Source: a virus
Virus record (IMG/VR): IMGVR_UViG_3300030673_000004
Span: 310,001-374,000 of that record
DNA length: 64,000 bases
Reading direction: 5' to 3' (one strand)
Shown: positions 1-9,611 of the stretch, piece after piece
How the letters are laid out: every line of letters begins with the position of its first letter
Numbering within the stretch: position 1 is the first letter of the stretch
The notes under the pieces: model-generated
What the model saw: the letters and a program-made list of their open reading frames with translations, nothing else
What the model was told of the DNA's origin: nothing
The model's database searches: none
Position numbers and translations under genes: made by a program

Positions 1-1
1 C

Positions 2-862
2 ATAGGTGAGTACTCATCCTTCACAGAATATACAGCATTTTTACGTAAGCTGTACACTAAACTAAATGCTACAGCCAATTCAGCTAATAACAAAGCAGAT
101 AAAAATAGTGCTGTTAATCAGATTGTAGATGTCTTAAGTGATATGCTTGATCTAGCAGGTCAATCAGGTGACACAGCCGTAGCCTCCGCATCATCAGCAG
201 CATTTATAGAAAAGATCTTTGCGCCACTAATCAAAGTACCACTCACTACTCGTGAGAAAACAATTCTACCAAAGACCTACCCGGACTATGTTGAAATTGC
301 TCGCTATGTTCATAGCAGAGCAGAACAGGCAGAATTTAATACCTGGCTATTAAATAAGTTAAATGGTATTGTGAAATGTGGACTAGAGCGGTTAGCCGAC
401 CAAAAGAATATCATGGAAGAAACCCGTGATACATTAGGACCCAAAGACTACCTAGTTGAGCTTCAGAAGTATCTAATGGACAACGAATGGATTGGATACA
501 GCAAAAATGAAGTAAAAGAAGCTATAGCAGCCACAAAAGAAATCACACGTGCTGGTTATACCACAAATGTTGATATAGCCAAAGGAAAACAAGTAATACA
601 GCTAGACATTGATGCACTCAAGAGCCATGCATACTTGTATCTAGGTGCCACGCTTGACTCCGAGCTACGTAAAGCCATTTATCGGCTTGCTGACAGTGTC
701 AACAAGAACTACAATATTGAGGGCGGTGCCGCTGGTATGGATGTGCTTATGGCAGCTTCCGCTGTCTATATTCAGGATTTCGCTCGCCAGTGGCTCACAA
801 AGCTGATCAAGGTGTTCAACGACATTGATTTTGATGCTGAAAAGACAAGCAAGAAGCCTTGA
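2..862 (+). CDS. Hypothetical protein, 5'-truncated by window edge
   Basis: The reading frame is open from base 2 with no stop, so the gene enters from the left and the first in-window ATG (143) is probably internal. About 286 residues are visible. The product is mostly helical and charged, with alternating Lys/Glu-rich stretches and no motif I recognise. It ends 99 bp before the next gene, and its last codons overlap the -35 box of a plus-strand promoter at 859. Position just upstream of the GGCT-amidoligase genes and baseplate genes makes a virion or tail-associated role possible, but this is inference from context only. Confidence 0.6.
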   Translation: MGEYSSFTEYTAFLRKLYTKLNATANSANNKADKNSAVNQIVDVLSDMLDLAGQSGDTAVASASSAAFIEKIFAPLIKVPLTTREKTILPKTYPDYVEIARYVHSRAEQAEFNTWLLNKLNGIVKCGLERLADQKNIMEETRDTLGPKDYLVELQKYLMDNEWIGYSKNEVKEAIAATKEITRAGYTTNVDIAKGKQVIQLDIDALKSHAYLYLGATLDSELRKAIYRLADSVNKNYNIEGGAAGMDVLMAASAVYIQDFARQWLTKLIKVFNDIDFDAEKTSKKP

Positions 863-887
863 CATAAGCACAAAAATAAACTATATT
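859..887 (+). promoter_or_regulatory. Sigma70-type promoter (TTGACA-N17-TATATT)
   Basis: Consensus -35 TTGACA at 859-864, a 17-bp spacer and -10 TATATT at 882-887. The same hexamers and spacing recur at three minus-strand sites in this window. The predicted start is near 894. An intrinsic terminator follows only about 30 bp later (924-947), so the promoter either makes a ~54-nt RNA or feeds the 961-3930 gene by read-through. Confidence 0.7.
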
Positions 888-893
888 GTATCA

Positions 894-947
894 ACCTGCC
901 TATTTTAGGACGGTTGACCATCCAAGGGCACCGAAAGGTGCCTTTTT
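894..947 (+). ncRNA. Candidate 54-nt short RNA or attenuated leader
   Basis: This is the segment between the predicted start of the 859-887 promoter and the terminator at 924-947. Before the terminator a second hairpin can form at 908-923 (GGA-c-GG, UUGA loop, CC-a-UCC). The element AGGACGGTT...CATCC (907-923) is shared with the minus-strand ncRNA at 45103-45261. There is no start codon with a ribosome site inside it. It could be an independent small RNA or an attenuator controlling the GGCT-domain gene at 961. Confidence 0.4.
924..947 (+). terminator. Intrinsic terminator
   Basis: GGCACC (927-932), a GAAA tetraloop and GGTGCC (937-942) form a perfect stem, extended by A-T and G-T pairs and followed by five T (943-947). 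It lies between a promoter and the start codon at 961, so a start upstream of it (for example 886) is unlikely. Confidence 0.8.
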
Positions 948-960
948 GTTGAAAGGATTT

Positions 961-3930
961 ATGGACAGCAACGACCAAAATAGTAAGGATCTGGATAAGG
1001 TTGGCTCTTCTGTGCGCACAGTAGACGGTATTGTATCTGTTACTAACCAAAGTGCAGCAGCAGCAGCCGATCCAACCCTGGCATCGCTCCGGAATAAGAT
1101 CAAGCAGGTATTAGACGCAAACGTACCCGGCGAAAAAGACATGACAGACGAGCAAAAACAAGCCTTTGATGCCCTGTTGGAAAAACCGCAGTATCGTATG
1201 CTCAGCCTCAAAGGTGACGGCCTGTATGTAACCATTGCTACTTTAATCTACGGGAAGTATGCCAAGCTTTCAGGTACGCAGGAATCCGGACTATTCGTAC
1301 ACCTGCTGTGTCTCCCATACGTCTCCGGCTCTACGGCTAACAGCACTATCAAGAGTATCACCAGTATGGCAGATATGCTTGAAGCCGACCTCAAGCCTGC
1401 ACTCCCAAAGTCCCGTTTTAAGATTATCGACACGATCTGCACGTTACTTCGTGATGGCGCAACAGACCTGTCAAGCCTTCTCACAGATCAAGAAATTGCT
1501 ACCGAGATCCAGAAGGAACTGAATCGGAAGACCTCGTCCCTCGCCAATCCACTAAAAAACACATGGGCATTTAGTGCATACACCGTTTTGACAGAACTAC
1601 TGGAAACTAAAATGGGTGTTGACGAGAAGTTTCAGAAAGCCGTCACTGCATTTGTACGGGGTATCGTTACTTTCTACACACAACTGCAGCGAGCCATTTC
1701 GGCTATTGACTTCCCGGATGCCAGTGACAATGACTTTACCTATGAAACAACGGAGTTGTTCAGCGCTGTTAATGAACTAAACGCACAGATCACTACAAAC
1801 CCGGACGAATCAAAGGTCACAGCAACTCTCGCATCTGCTATTCTAGAGCACCGCAAAACAATTAAGGGACTCTGGGCAGATCAAGAATGGCTGCAAATTC
1901 CTTTTCTGGTACCTACACAAGTTGCTGCGTTCAAGACGCAGTACACTAAAGATCTTCTTGCCATGCAGCAAGAGTGTCTGCGTATTTCTGCCTCAGACAC
2001 TGATGAAGTCGCAAAGCGCACCAACTACACAAAGAATCTAGCAGCTTTACATGATCGCATTTCCGTACTTGTGAATCGGTATGGCGGCTGTCTTTCTGTA
2101 TATAAAGCTGCTGGATCAGAGCTTCGGTATTACACGAGTCTAGCTGAGAAGTTCCTGGCATCCAGTGCGCGTATTCTAGCAAACCCAGAAGACACGGTTG
2201 ATGCTAAAGAGAAGCACAATATTGGAGCGCAGCTTCAAGATCTCCGTTCGGAGATTAAAGCAATCATTGAAATGGTTGCTGATAGCAACGTAGAACCAAC
2301 CCGACTCTATGGTGAAGGTGATGATGCGGCTGTTGCCATTGTATCGTACTACGTAGACATGCACAGGTGTCTCTGGTCATTCCTGCACAATGAACCAGTA
2401 CCGGAACTAAGTAAGAAGTTTTCAAATGCCATGGGCTATATCTCCTGGTTAAAGAGTCTGTATGAGCTAAACCACAAGTTCACACAGAACGTACCTAGTT
2501 CCCTATTCACTGAACATACGACGGAGGAAGAAGAACTAGGAGAAGATGATCAGGAAATCCTTGATTTATCGGACCCCGGTAGCGATCCGGAGTATGGTCC
2601 CAAACCAGACTTGGGTGGATTGCCCCCAAGGGGCAAAGTGTACACAAGTCCTCTTACCATGTACCAGGAAGATGCTGCGTTTCACAAGTTCTATGATGAA
2701 TGGGCAGATGCCTATGACAACATTGCGGATGCTTTTGAATTCTATATGGAAGACAAGGATGTTCAACAGGACTACGAGGATTTGGTAGCAGAAGAAACAG
2801 CACCTAGTACTTCAACGACAACAGAAGTAAGTACAGATGAGCAGCAATCAAGTACTACAACGCCGAGCATATCAACAAATGCGCCACCGGATCGTATGAG
2901 TGGACAATCATCTGCCAGCCTTAGCGTCAAGCAGGTTTTAGATAACTTCAAGGGCAATGTTGCTGTTGTTGTAAAGCACCATGCAAATGCACCTAAGTAC
3001 TGGGCAGCAAACTGGGCAGCCTATTGGAATGAATACGAAAGGAACCTAAAGAAGAACTACGGAAAGAAGCCAGCTCGCGCTGCTCGTAGGCAGGAAGAGG
3101 ATATTGTTGGCATCATGCAGTACAAGAGAGCATACAATGATCTCCCTGCTACGATGTTTTTTCGCTCCTATAGCAAACCTAGTACGCACACCACAACAGT
3201 AACCGCTATTCAACCGAAGGATGAAGATTACAAGCACTACTATTTTGCCTATGGCAGCAATTTAGACACAGAGCAGATTGCCAAGCGCACACCATATGCA
3301 AAATTCGTTGGTAGAGTAGCCCTAAAGAACTACAAACTGACCTTTGTGACATACAATTACACATGGAAAGGTGGCGTTGCGAACATTGAACCGTCTGAGG
3401 GCGACGTAGTTTATGGTATCTTATGGCACTTCACTGATGATATGCTCACAAAAATGGATCGCTATGAAGGCCATCCGCACAAGTATGTGCGACACGATGT
3501 CCAAGTACAGAATCTATCCAGTAATACCAACGGACTTCCGCAAGAACTGACAGCGGCTGCTTATGAAATCCAGAACAAATGGGATGTTCATAAGTTTTAC
3601 CCCTCGGGTGAAAATTACTATGAACAGATTAAAGCGGGATACGAGAAGTATCAGTTCCCGCTAGTTCTCCTGGAAGAAGCCCAAAAGTACAGCACAGAGC
3701 ATAAGGTAGACAGGACTAGCGCCTACTACACAGGTGGGTATAACTACGGCGGTAGCCGCTATGCTAACTCGTACTATGGACAAGATGACGACTACTGGGA
3801 CAAGCAATACCCACGTACTGCAACAGGATCGTCTGTGGGCGTAACAAGGTCTCGGGACAGTTCTATCTTCAGTCCTGCTCGCTGGTATCTGGACATGACA
3901 AAGAACTGGTGGGAAGCCTCTGAAGTCTGA
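961..3930 (+). CDS. Large protein with C-terminal gamma-glutamylcyclotransferase-like domain
   Basis: The product is 989 aa from ATG 961, which has a GAAAGGA ribosome site; an ATT/ATG-less extension back to 886 would cross the terminator. Residues 1-650 are mostly helical and unrecognised. An acidic, Ser/Thr-rich linker follows near 520-660. Residues about 760-850 carry a GGCT/AIG2-type domain: the signature YGSNL at 764-768 and a Glu at 836 in MDRYEG, which matches the catalytic acid of this family. The last 100 residues are Tyr/Gly/Ser-rich. GGCT enzymes cyclise gamma-glutamyl amines to release 5-oxoproline. The next gene is an amidoligase, and families of this kind are known to be encoded side by side. 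The roles of the large N-terminal part and of a virion location are unknown. Confidence 0.8.
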   Translation: MDSNDQNSKDLDKVGSSVRTVDGIVSVTNQSAAAAADPTLASLRNKIKQVLDANVPGEKDMTDEQKQAFDALLEKPQYRMLSLKGDGLYVTIATLIYGKYAKLSGTQESGLFVHLLCLPYVSGSTANSTIKSITSMADMLEADLKPALPKSRFKIIDTICTLLRDGATDLSSLLTDQEIATEIQKELNRKTSSLANPLKNTWAFSAYTVLTELLETKMGVDEKFQKAVTAFVRGIVTFYTQLQRAISAIDFPDASDNDFTYETTELFSAVNELNAQITTNPDESKVTATLASAILEHRKTIKGLWADQEWLQIPFLVPTQVAAFKTQYTKDLLAMQQECLRISASDTDEVAKRTNYTKNLAALHDRISVLVNRYGGCLSVYKAAGSELRYYTSLAEKFLASSARILANPEDTVDAKEKHNIGAQLQDLRSEIKAIIEMVADSNVEPTRLYGEGDDAAVAIVSYYVDMHRCLWSFLHNEPVPELSKKFSNAMGYISWLKSLYELNHKFTQNVPSSLFTEHTTEEEELGEDDQEILDLSDPGSDPEYGPKPDLGGLPPRGKVYTSPLTMYQEDAAFHKFYDEWADAYDNIADAFEFYMEDKDVQQDYEDLVAEETAPSTSTTTEVSTDEQQSSTTTPSISTNAPPDRMSGQSSASLSVKQVLDNFKGNVAVVVKHHANAPKYWAANWAAYWNEYERNLKKNYGKKPARAARRQEEDIVGIMQYKRAYNDLPATMFFRSYSKPSTHTTTVTAIQPKDEDYKHYYFAYGSNLDTEQIAKRTPYAKFVGRVALKNYKLTFVTYNYTWKGGVANIEPSEGDVVYGILWHFTDDMLTKMDRYEGHPHKYVRHDVQVQNLSSNTNGLPQELTAAAYEIQNKWDVHKFYPSGENYYEQIKAGYEKYQFPLVLLEEAQKYSTEHKVDRTSAYYTGGYNYGGSRYANSYYGQDDDYWDKQYPRTATGSSVGVTRSRDSSIFSPARWYLDMTKNWWEASEV

Positions 3931-3931
3931 T

Positions 3932-3990
3932 AGTTCTGGCCGCTGCGTAACTTCTTTTCAGAATGTCAATCGCAGTGGCCAGAACTTTTT
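3932..3990 (+). terminator. Long hairpin with T-tract overlapping a start codon
   Basis: A 16-nt left arm (3932-3947) pairs with 3971-3986 with a single G-U wobble. The 23-nt loop (3948-3970) holds the ATG of the amidoligase gene at 3963. TTTTT follows (3986-3990). It has the form of an intrinsic terminator but its right arm is the coding start of the next gene, so it could act as a terminator, an RNA processing or stability element, or a translation switch. Confidence 0.65.
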
Positions 3991-5579
3991 CTGATAGTGA
4001 CGCTTTTTCCAGCGCAAACGACTCACGTATAAAATGCGGGTTTGAGTTGGAGTGTGCCTCTGAATACAGTATAGAGGATTTCCAACAAAAACTATTACAT
4101 GGTGGGTTTGGGTTCACCAACTGGAATGATAGACCAGAAGGTAATCTACGAGCTTCAGACCACTATGGCCATGGGTACTCTAGCCTATGGAATATTGAAA
4201 AAGACGGCTCTATTCCAACAATGGGGCGGTACTCGCATCAAGTAGAGTTCAAATCTCCACCGCTACCCCTAAAAGAAACACTTGACTGGATAGAGAAGCT
4301 CTTTCCATTCATAAGCGAGTTTGCAATAGCGGCAAATAAAACCGCAGGATTTCATACCTCATACAGTATTGAAGGTGTAGATCTATATAGACAAACCAAC
4401 TTCATTAAGCTACTAATGATGCTTGGTGAGCCTCATATAGCAGAAGAGTTAGATCGTGGTGGGAACTACTATGCGGCACAACTTCTAGATGTTATAAAGA
4501 ATAAAATACAAGAGAACTATAAATCTCGTATGTCCGAAGCTGCAAAGGCTCAGTACTTTAGAGATTTATTAGATAACAACATACGATGGGATTCATATTT
4601 CTCAACAACTGAGAGATATTTTTCTATTAATCTACTACACGCACGTGATAACTATGTGGAATTTCGTCTTCTTGGTGGAAAAGACTACTTAAAAAAAGTA
4701 CCGCAAATCAAGCGCATGATAGCTCGGTTTGCCTATGCACTTAAAGTAGCTACCGATCCCAGAGCGTACAGAGATGAGTATTCAGCACTACTGTACACTA
4801 TGCTGCACGGTGAAGATGAAGACACGTCTATACAGTATTCAGAGCTACGCTGGCGTATAGAAACAGCGCAAAGTAGAATAGTTATATACCATAAAGAATC
4901 AAACAAAGCATATATAGCTCTATTCTATCGCAATAACATACAGGATAAAATCATCTATGACTATACTTGGTTAGATCAAACATTAGCAGAAGCAGATAAA
5001 GAACTAATTCGTAGGCGGGTAACATCTTTAATTAGCCGCCCAACAGTATGCTCAGGTATAGAATTACCACTCATATATACCAAAGATTTACTAGGCGAGT
5101 TCACGTACCAAAAAATAGATCAAATAGCCGCGAATAACCCCGGCACATATGAATGGGCGCTTAAGGCATTTGATTCTTTGGAGGTACTGCCATCACGAGT
5201 GGTAGCGTCTAATATATTACAAAGTGAAAATTACAAAGCAATACGAGAGTTTGTCCGACTAGCACTTCGATCCTCTGAAGATACACTAATACGAGCTCTT
5301 ACACATAAGATACTAAATGATCCTGAATTATACAGTCATTTTGTCAATACTCATGGCGAACTCATAGATAGAGAAAGTTACTGGGAACACTTAGGTGTAA
5401 CACAGTATCAAAAATTCGCACCGTTTGAGCATGAACTTCTTAACAGATTCAAAGACTCTGACGATCTAGGTCTAGAAGACTTGGGCACCCAAGAGATTGA
5501 GGATGTTCATTTTGAGCCCACCACCGCCCCAGTAAGAAGGAGGCGCAGGAGGCATACTCCCGATGAGGCGGAAGACTAA
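3963..5579 (+). CDS. Amidoligase-family enzyme
   Basis: The 538-aa product matches the amidoligase (glutamine-synthetase/COOH-NH2 ligase fold) pattern: GFELE at 26-30, a WNIEKDGSI block at 76-84, VEFKSPPLP at 94-102, and GFHTSYSI near 129-136 in place of the usual CGLHVHV. Such enzymes use ATP to join amino groups to carboxylates and often pair with GGCT domains, one of which ends the preceding gene. The His-x-Ser version of the last motif is divergent, so activity is not certain. The C-terminus (about 515-530) is an Arg-rich tail. The start lacks a clear ribosome site and lies in the loop of a stable hairpin. The stop overlaps the next start by one base (TAATG). The substrate is unknown; modification of virion or host cell-wall peptides is possible. 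Confidence 0.75.
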   Translation: MSIAVARTFSDSDAFSSANDSRIKCGFELECASEYSIEDFQQKLLHGGFGFTNWNDRPEGNLRASDHYGHGYSSLWNIEKDGSIPTMGRYSHQVEFKSPPLPLKETLDWIEKLFPFISEFAIAANKTAGFHTSYSIEGVDLYRQTNFIKLLMMLGEPHIAEELDRGGNYYAAQLLDVIKNKIQENYKSRMSEAAKAQYFRDLLDNNIRWDSYFSTTERYFSINLLHARDNYVEFRLLGGKDYLKKVPQIKRMIARFAYALKVATDPRAYRDEYSALLYTMLHGEDEDTSIQYSELRWRIETAQSRIVIYHKESNKAYIALFYRNNIQDKIIYDYTWLDQTLAEADKELIRRRVTSLISRPTVCSGIELPLIYTKDLLGEFTYQKIDQIAANNPGTYEWALKAFDSLEVLPSRVVASNILQSENYKAIREFVRLALRSSEDTLIRALTHKILNDPELYSHFVNTHGELIDRESYWEHLGVTQYQKFAPFEHELLNRFKDSDDLGLEDLGTQEIEDVHFEPTTAPVRRRRRRHTPDEAED

Positions 5580-6970
5580 TGAGTTCAAGCGAAATTCAAA
5601 ATAGGTTAGTAAAGTACATAGCAAATTTGGATCCTGACGCGGACACTGTACAAGGTCCTATCTATGATCTAATGCTACAACCCATACCATCAGAAATTGA
5701 CCTAGCAGCTACTAACGCGGCACAGCTTCTTTCTCTATATGGAAGAATTAATAATGCGTCTCAACTAACTACAGACGAACTAGAAGCTGTTGGGTTGAAC
5801 TTACGGGTATCCCGTGTTGCTGGATCTAAAGCTACCGTTGACCTTAAATTTGTGCTCTCAAGCAAGCCAACGACAACAGTATCTATCCCAACAGGTACAG
5901 CAGTAGCGACATCTGATTATAAATATGTATTTGTAACCAATTATGGTGTAACAATCACACCAGCAGCCGCATATGCCTTCTACAATAATACAACAGGTAA
6001 ATACGAAGCCTATGTTTCAGCTACTGCGCAAAACGTAGGATCCGGATATAACTTACCACTAAACAAAATAACAACATTAGTAAGTTCCCTGACCAGTGTG
6101 CAAACAGTCACCAATACAGTAGCAGCTTCTGGTGGAACAGATGCCAGTGATAATCTCTCATATTACACTAGAGTTCAAACAGCACTCAACGGTATGGACC
6201 CATCAAGCCTATCCGCATACTTTAATGCAATTTCACGAGATACTACATATCGAGATTACACATTATTTGTATCAGCAGCAGACAGAACAAAGTTCAAACG
6301 TCGCATGGTAGGGAATGCCTTTGATGTGTATTTAGGAACACCTAGCTATGCTACATATGTAGACGAATTTACATATACAAGCGGTGCTCAAGTATTTACG
6401 CTCGGAACTGGCCCTGTATATGCTGTTCAATATGTTACAGTCAATAGCGAAGTCCTGAGTACAGATTATTGGAAACTTTCCCTGGATACAAGTGTAGAAT
6501 ATACCAAGTCAACCGCAGGAAACAACACAGTTACATTAACAAATACACTAGCATCTAATGATACAGTAAGCATATATTACACTGTTAATAAAAACTGCCT
6601 AGATGTGCAAACAGCACTAAATACATTAAATCCGCAAAATGTAACATTTCTAGTTCGAGAAATGACAAAAGTACCTGTACAAATAGCTATCTCATTAGTT
6701 GCCACACAAGTAACATCATCTACGATAGACTCAGTTACAACACTTGTATCTAGTTTGTGCAATGACCAACAAACAGACACACTTACAGTATACGATGTCC
6801 AAAACGTAATAACAGCAGCACTACCCTCCATAAGATTAGCCACAATTACCAAACTACGAAGAAGCGCTAATTCTGCAGGGGATGCTATTCAAAATATCAG
6901 TTTAGCCTTCAATGAGATGCTAAGTCTAGATGTAGATAATGGCGATCTTGTAATTACGGCATCAACCTAA
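5579..6970 (+). CDS. Baseplate J-like protein
   Basis: The 463-aa product has the organisation of the baseplate J/gp47 family: an N-terminal helical part with YDLMLQPIPSEID, a central 'GTAV...SGYNLP...GGTDASDN...YYTRVQTAL' block (about 100-205) and a C-terminal beta domain. In contractile phages this protein forms the baseplate wedge around the hub. Residues about 255-340 hold a beta-rich insertion not typical of short family members. TAATG overlaps join it to the genes on both sides, which suggests translational coupling and a common baseplate operon. Confidence 0.85.
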   Translation: MSSSEIQNRLVKYIANLDPDADTVQGPIYDLMLQPIPSEIDLAATNAAQLLSLYGRINNASQLTTDELEAVGLNLRVSRVAGSKATVDLKFVLSSKPTTTVSIPTGTAVATSDYKYVFVTNYGVTITPAAAYAFYNNTTGKYEAYVSATAQNVGSGYNLPLNKITTLVSSLTSVQTVTNTVAASGGTDASDNLSYYTRVQTALNGMDPSSLSAYFNAISRDTTYRDYTLFVSAADRTKFKRRMVGNAFDVYLGTPSYATYVDEFTYTSGAQVFTLGTGPVYAVQYVTVNSEVLSTDYWKLSLDTSVEYTKSTAGNNTVTLTNTLASNDTVSIYYTVNKNCLDVQTALNTLNPQNVTFLVREMTKVPVQIAISLVATQVTSSTIDSVTTLVSSLCNDQQTDTLTVYDVQNVITAALPSIRLATITKLRRSANSAGDAIQNISLAFNEMLSLDVDNGDLVITAST

Positions 6971-8616
6971 TGGGAACATCAACATACACAGTTGCATCGT
7001 CAGCAGCATCCTTAAGTGTAGACTTTGGCCCCGAACGCTATGTCTACGAACGATTACTTTTTGGGTCCAATGTGACCCCAGGAATGCCACAAGGAGATTT
7101 CTATGACATGCGTGGCTACCCGGTACCCCATACACCGTATGATGTTACTAGTATATCACTGCAGCTACCGAAGGGCTCCGCTCTAGTTGGAACTAATCTT
7201 AAGATTGAAATCATTAGAGATAGCCCGCAGAAGTACGCATCCTTTGAAATCGTCAATTTTGTACCGACTAGCGAAGAAACAAACTTTGGGGTTAGACTAG
7301 ACAAAGGACTAAACTGGCTAAAAGTCAGTGACAGCTCTAATAATGTAATCGGTTCTTTTGCACTATCTGCTTCTAGATTTGCTACTTTTCTGTATGCAAT
7401 AGCTGTAGATATCTATAAAAAATTATGGGAACCTATTGATGCAACAGCATCAGAAGTATTCAAAACATATTCAGGACTCTTTACTAATCTAATTAGCTTT
7501 AACGATCTTCTGCCGCAAGCAGGTAGCAGGCATATTCTCTCTATCTACTTAACAATGCGAGCACTTGTTCCGAAGGTAGGAACAGAAGAGGGACTCACAC
7601 TCCTATCTCAAGCTATTCTTGATCAGACGCCCATATTTAGATCTATCACGGAAAATGACCGGCTAGCACCTTGGCTTAGTCCAGACCCATCGACAGCATT
7701 ATCACAAGTCGGAAGAGAAGTGCATATTTGGTCCTATGATGATACAGCTACACAAATTATGCAATTTGGTAGAATATGTAAAAACATCGGTAACAATGTA
7801 ACGCAACATGATAAGTATGGTGCATTAGTTGATGGGTTACAGTATGATTGGAGACATTACTTAGACAGTACCGTTAAATCCGCTAGTCTGCGAACAATGC
7901 CCCGGTATGATGGTCATGTAACATCTATCAAAACTGTAGTAGACACAAAGTTCTCCTGGACAGAAGGCCGACGTTCTATAGTACAATTCCCCGGACTATG
8001 GGACGGAAATGTTCCCTACTTAGACCAAGGTGTTCTATACGACCAGGGTCTATTATTTGATAAAGCTGATACAACAGGTCCTATGGGATATCACGGCTGG
8101 GTCGGCGTGCCTATAATGCCAGCACCTAAATTCAGTGAAGCTGCTAGTGAAGGACGCCCAAACATGTCCATCCTAATAGCAGTAGAATCGACATCAGAAC
8201 TTCAAAATTCTCTTAATTATAAATCCTTGGATGTAGCAACATCATATGATTGGGGAACCGCTACATCGTTCACAGAAACGGTAGCAAATCTAAATACCTT
8301 ATCTAGCGCAGACTGGACAGATACAACTACAACAATTGCAGCAGATGCTACTGTCGATAACTTATCTGTGATATCAGTAACACTTACAGAAACATCCCAA
8401 GTTGCACATATCCACACAGTACGACTTATTACTGTAGGTGAATGGAAAGCTATCTTGGGAGGGACACCCTTAACAGTTCAATCTAATCTAAATACTAATG
8501 GCGATCACTACCACCAAATAACGATAGCCTACAGCAATAACAGGATACAAGTAAGCGTAGCAAACAATCATGGGCATCTAATAAAAATAGATATTCCTAC
8601 AGGATTAGGATTATGA
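6970..8616 (+). CDS. Putative baseplate/tail protein with His-rich C-terminus
   Basis: 548 aa, directly after the baseplate J gene with a one-base TAATG overlap. This position is typical of a P2 gpI-like tail protein that links the wedge to the fibres, but I cannot confirm that fold by eye. Residues about 135-260 are helical; the C-terminal 100 residues are beta-rich with clustered His pairs (HIH, HYH, HGH), which could bind metal as trimeric fibre tips do. Ends four bases into the next gene. Confidence 0.65.
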   Translation: MGTSTYTVASSAASLSVDFGPERYVYERLLFGSNVTPGMPQGDFYDMRGYPVPHTPYDVTSISLQLPKGSALVGTNLKIEIIRDSPQKYASFEIVNFVPTSEETNFGVRLDKGLNWLKVSDSSNNVIGSFALSASRFATFLYAIAVDIYKKLWEPIDATASEVFKTYSGLFTNLISFNDLLPQAGSRHILSIYLTMRALVPKVGTEEGLTLLSQAILDQTPIFRSITENDRLAPWLSPDPSTALSQVGREVHIWSYDDTATQIMQFGRICKNIGNNVTQHDKYGALVDGLQYDWRHYLDSTVKSASLRTMPRYDGHVTSIKTVVDTKFSWTEGRRSIVQFPGLWDGNVPYLDQGVLYDQGLLFDKADTTGPMGYHGWVGVPIMPAPKFSEAASEGRPNMSILIAVESTSELQNSLNYKSLDVATSYDWGTATSFTETVANLNTLSSADWTDTTTTIAADATVDNLSVISVTLTETSQVAHIHTVRLITVGEWKAILGGTPLTVQSNLNTNGDHYHQITIAYSNNRIQVSVANNHGHLIKIDIPTGLGL

Positions 8617-9089
8617 AAGTAATTCATTTTACAGATTCAAAAATTGGTGGCGTAATCCAAATAAATGCAGATCTTAGTTTTAATAACAGTGATTCAATAC
8701 AGTTTGATGTCATACGCACACCCACGAGTACACTAACTAACACATTAGGATTATCTGTAAAAGTAACCCAAAATGGATCTGTATCTGTCTCGGCACTAGT
8801 AGACAACGTCTGGGTTCTTCTCAAACAAACACATGTTAATACACCAGCACATATAAATATAGTTAGATCCGATGTATTTATATGGTCTGTAGTTGTAGCA
8901 TCACAATTAGATCAAGCCTTGAATAAAACAATAGTTATAGACCACCAAGATGATTTCTTAGCCGAACTTCTAAGTAGTGCTACGCTAGTACAAGAGCGAG
9001 CAAGCCAGGTAACGGTAGATTTGTACACAACAAGTTTAACCTGTCTTACAAATTTAGTCATAGAAGCGGATAGGAATGTCTGGAACTAA
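8613..9089 (+). CDS. Hypothetical tail-region protein
   Basis: 158 aa, starting with an ATGA overlap of the previous stop and ending inside the next gene. The sequence alternates polar and hydrophobic residues, consistent with a small beta-sandwich, followed by a helical C-terminus. No family is recognised. Its place between baseplate genes suggests a minor baseplate or fibre-attachment component. Confidence 0.65.
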   Translation: MKVIHFTDSKIGGVIQINADLSFNNSDSIQFDVIRTPTSTLTNTLGLSVKVTQNGSVSVSALVDNVWVLLKQTHVNTPAHINIVRSDVFIWSVVVASQLDQALNKTIVIDHQDDFLAELLSSATLVQERASQVTVDLYTTSLTCLTNLVIEADRNVWN

Positions 9090-9609
9090 CGAAACACTGA
9101 TAGCAGAGGGCGTAAGCATCCAAGAAGCTGCGCAGTTATGTGAGACTGTACTAGCTACCAATCAAGCTATCCCCTGTGTTACACCACTTGATGAAAACAG
9201 CTATACAGTCACGGCACGACCCTACAGTGGTGGCTTCCGTCCCTACACACGTTGGCCAATACGTATAGTGGATCATAACATTCGCTTCAAAGTAACAAAG
9301 CCTTACAGGCAACCGGAAGTTCTACCTTTTGTTTATCCAACAGATGTCAAGGACTATAGCGAACTTCTCCAAAATAAAGCAGAAGACTCCCTACTAGAGT
9401 TACAACGAGAAGCTGCTGAGAGAGAACAAGAACACGAAGATGCCTATGTGCGCACGCAGCAACACATAGCTGAAAAACTTGGACTTGTAGATGAAGTTCA
9501 GCTAATCAATAAAAATGCCGTTCCAGAAAAAGCGGTACGGGATACTATTGACAGCATACTTCGCAGAGGATTTTTCATAGACCCAGGTAAAGAAGAAGAG
9601 GATACTTAA
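9076..9609 (+). CDS. Hypothetical tail-region protein
   Basis: 177 aa. The N-terminal 100 residues are mixed, with a Tyr/Pro/Arg-rich part (about 45-85); residues 100-145 are a Glu/Gln-rich helix likely to form a coiled coil. It overlaps the upstream gene by 14 bases and is followed two bases later by the next gene. No recognised domain; a tail assembly or baseplate role is inferred from position. Confidence 0.65.
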   Translation: MSGTNETLIAEGVSIQEAAQLCETVLATNQAIPCVTPLDENSYTVTARPYSGGFRPYTRWPIRIVDHNIRFKVTKPYRQPEVLPFVYPTDVKDYSELLQNKAEDSLLELQREAAEREQEHEDAYVRTQQHIAEKLGLVDEVQLINKNAVPEKAVRDTIDSILRRGFFIDPGKEEEDT

Positions 9610-9611
9610 TT

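Noticed and set aside
886-960. N-terminal extension of the GGCT gene to 886
   Set aside because: It would begin at the promoter -10 box and read through an intrinsic terminator; ATG 961 has its own ribosome site.
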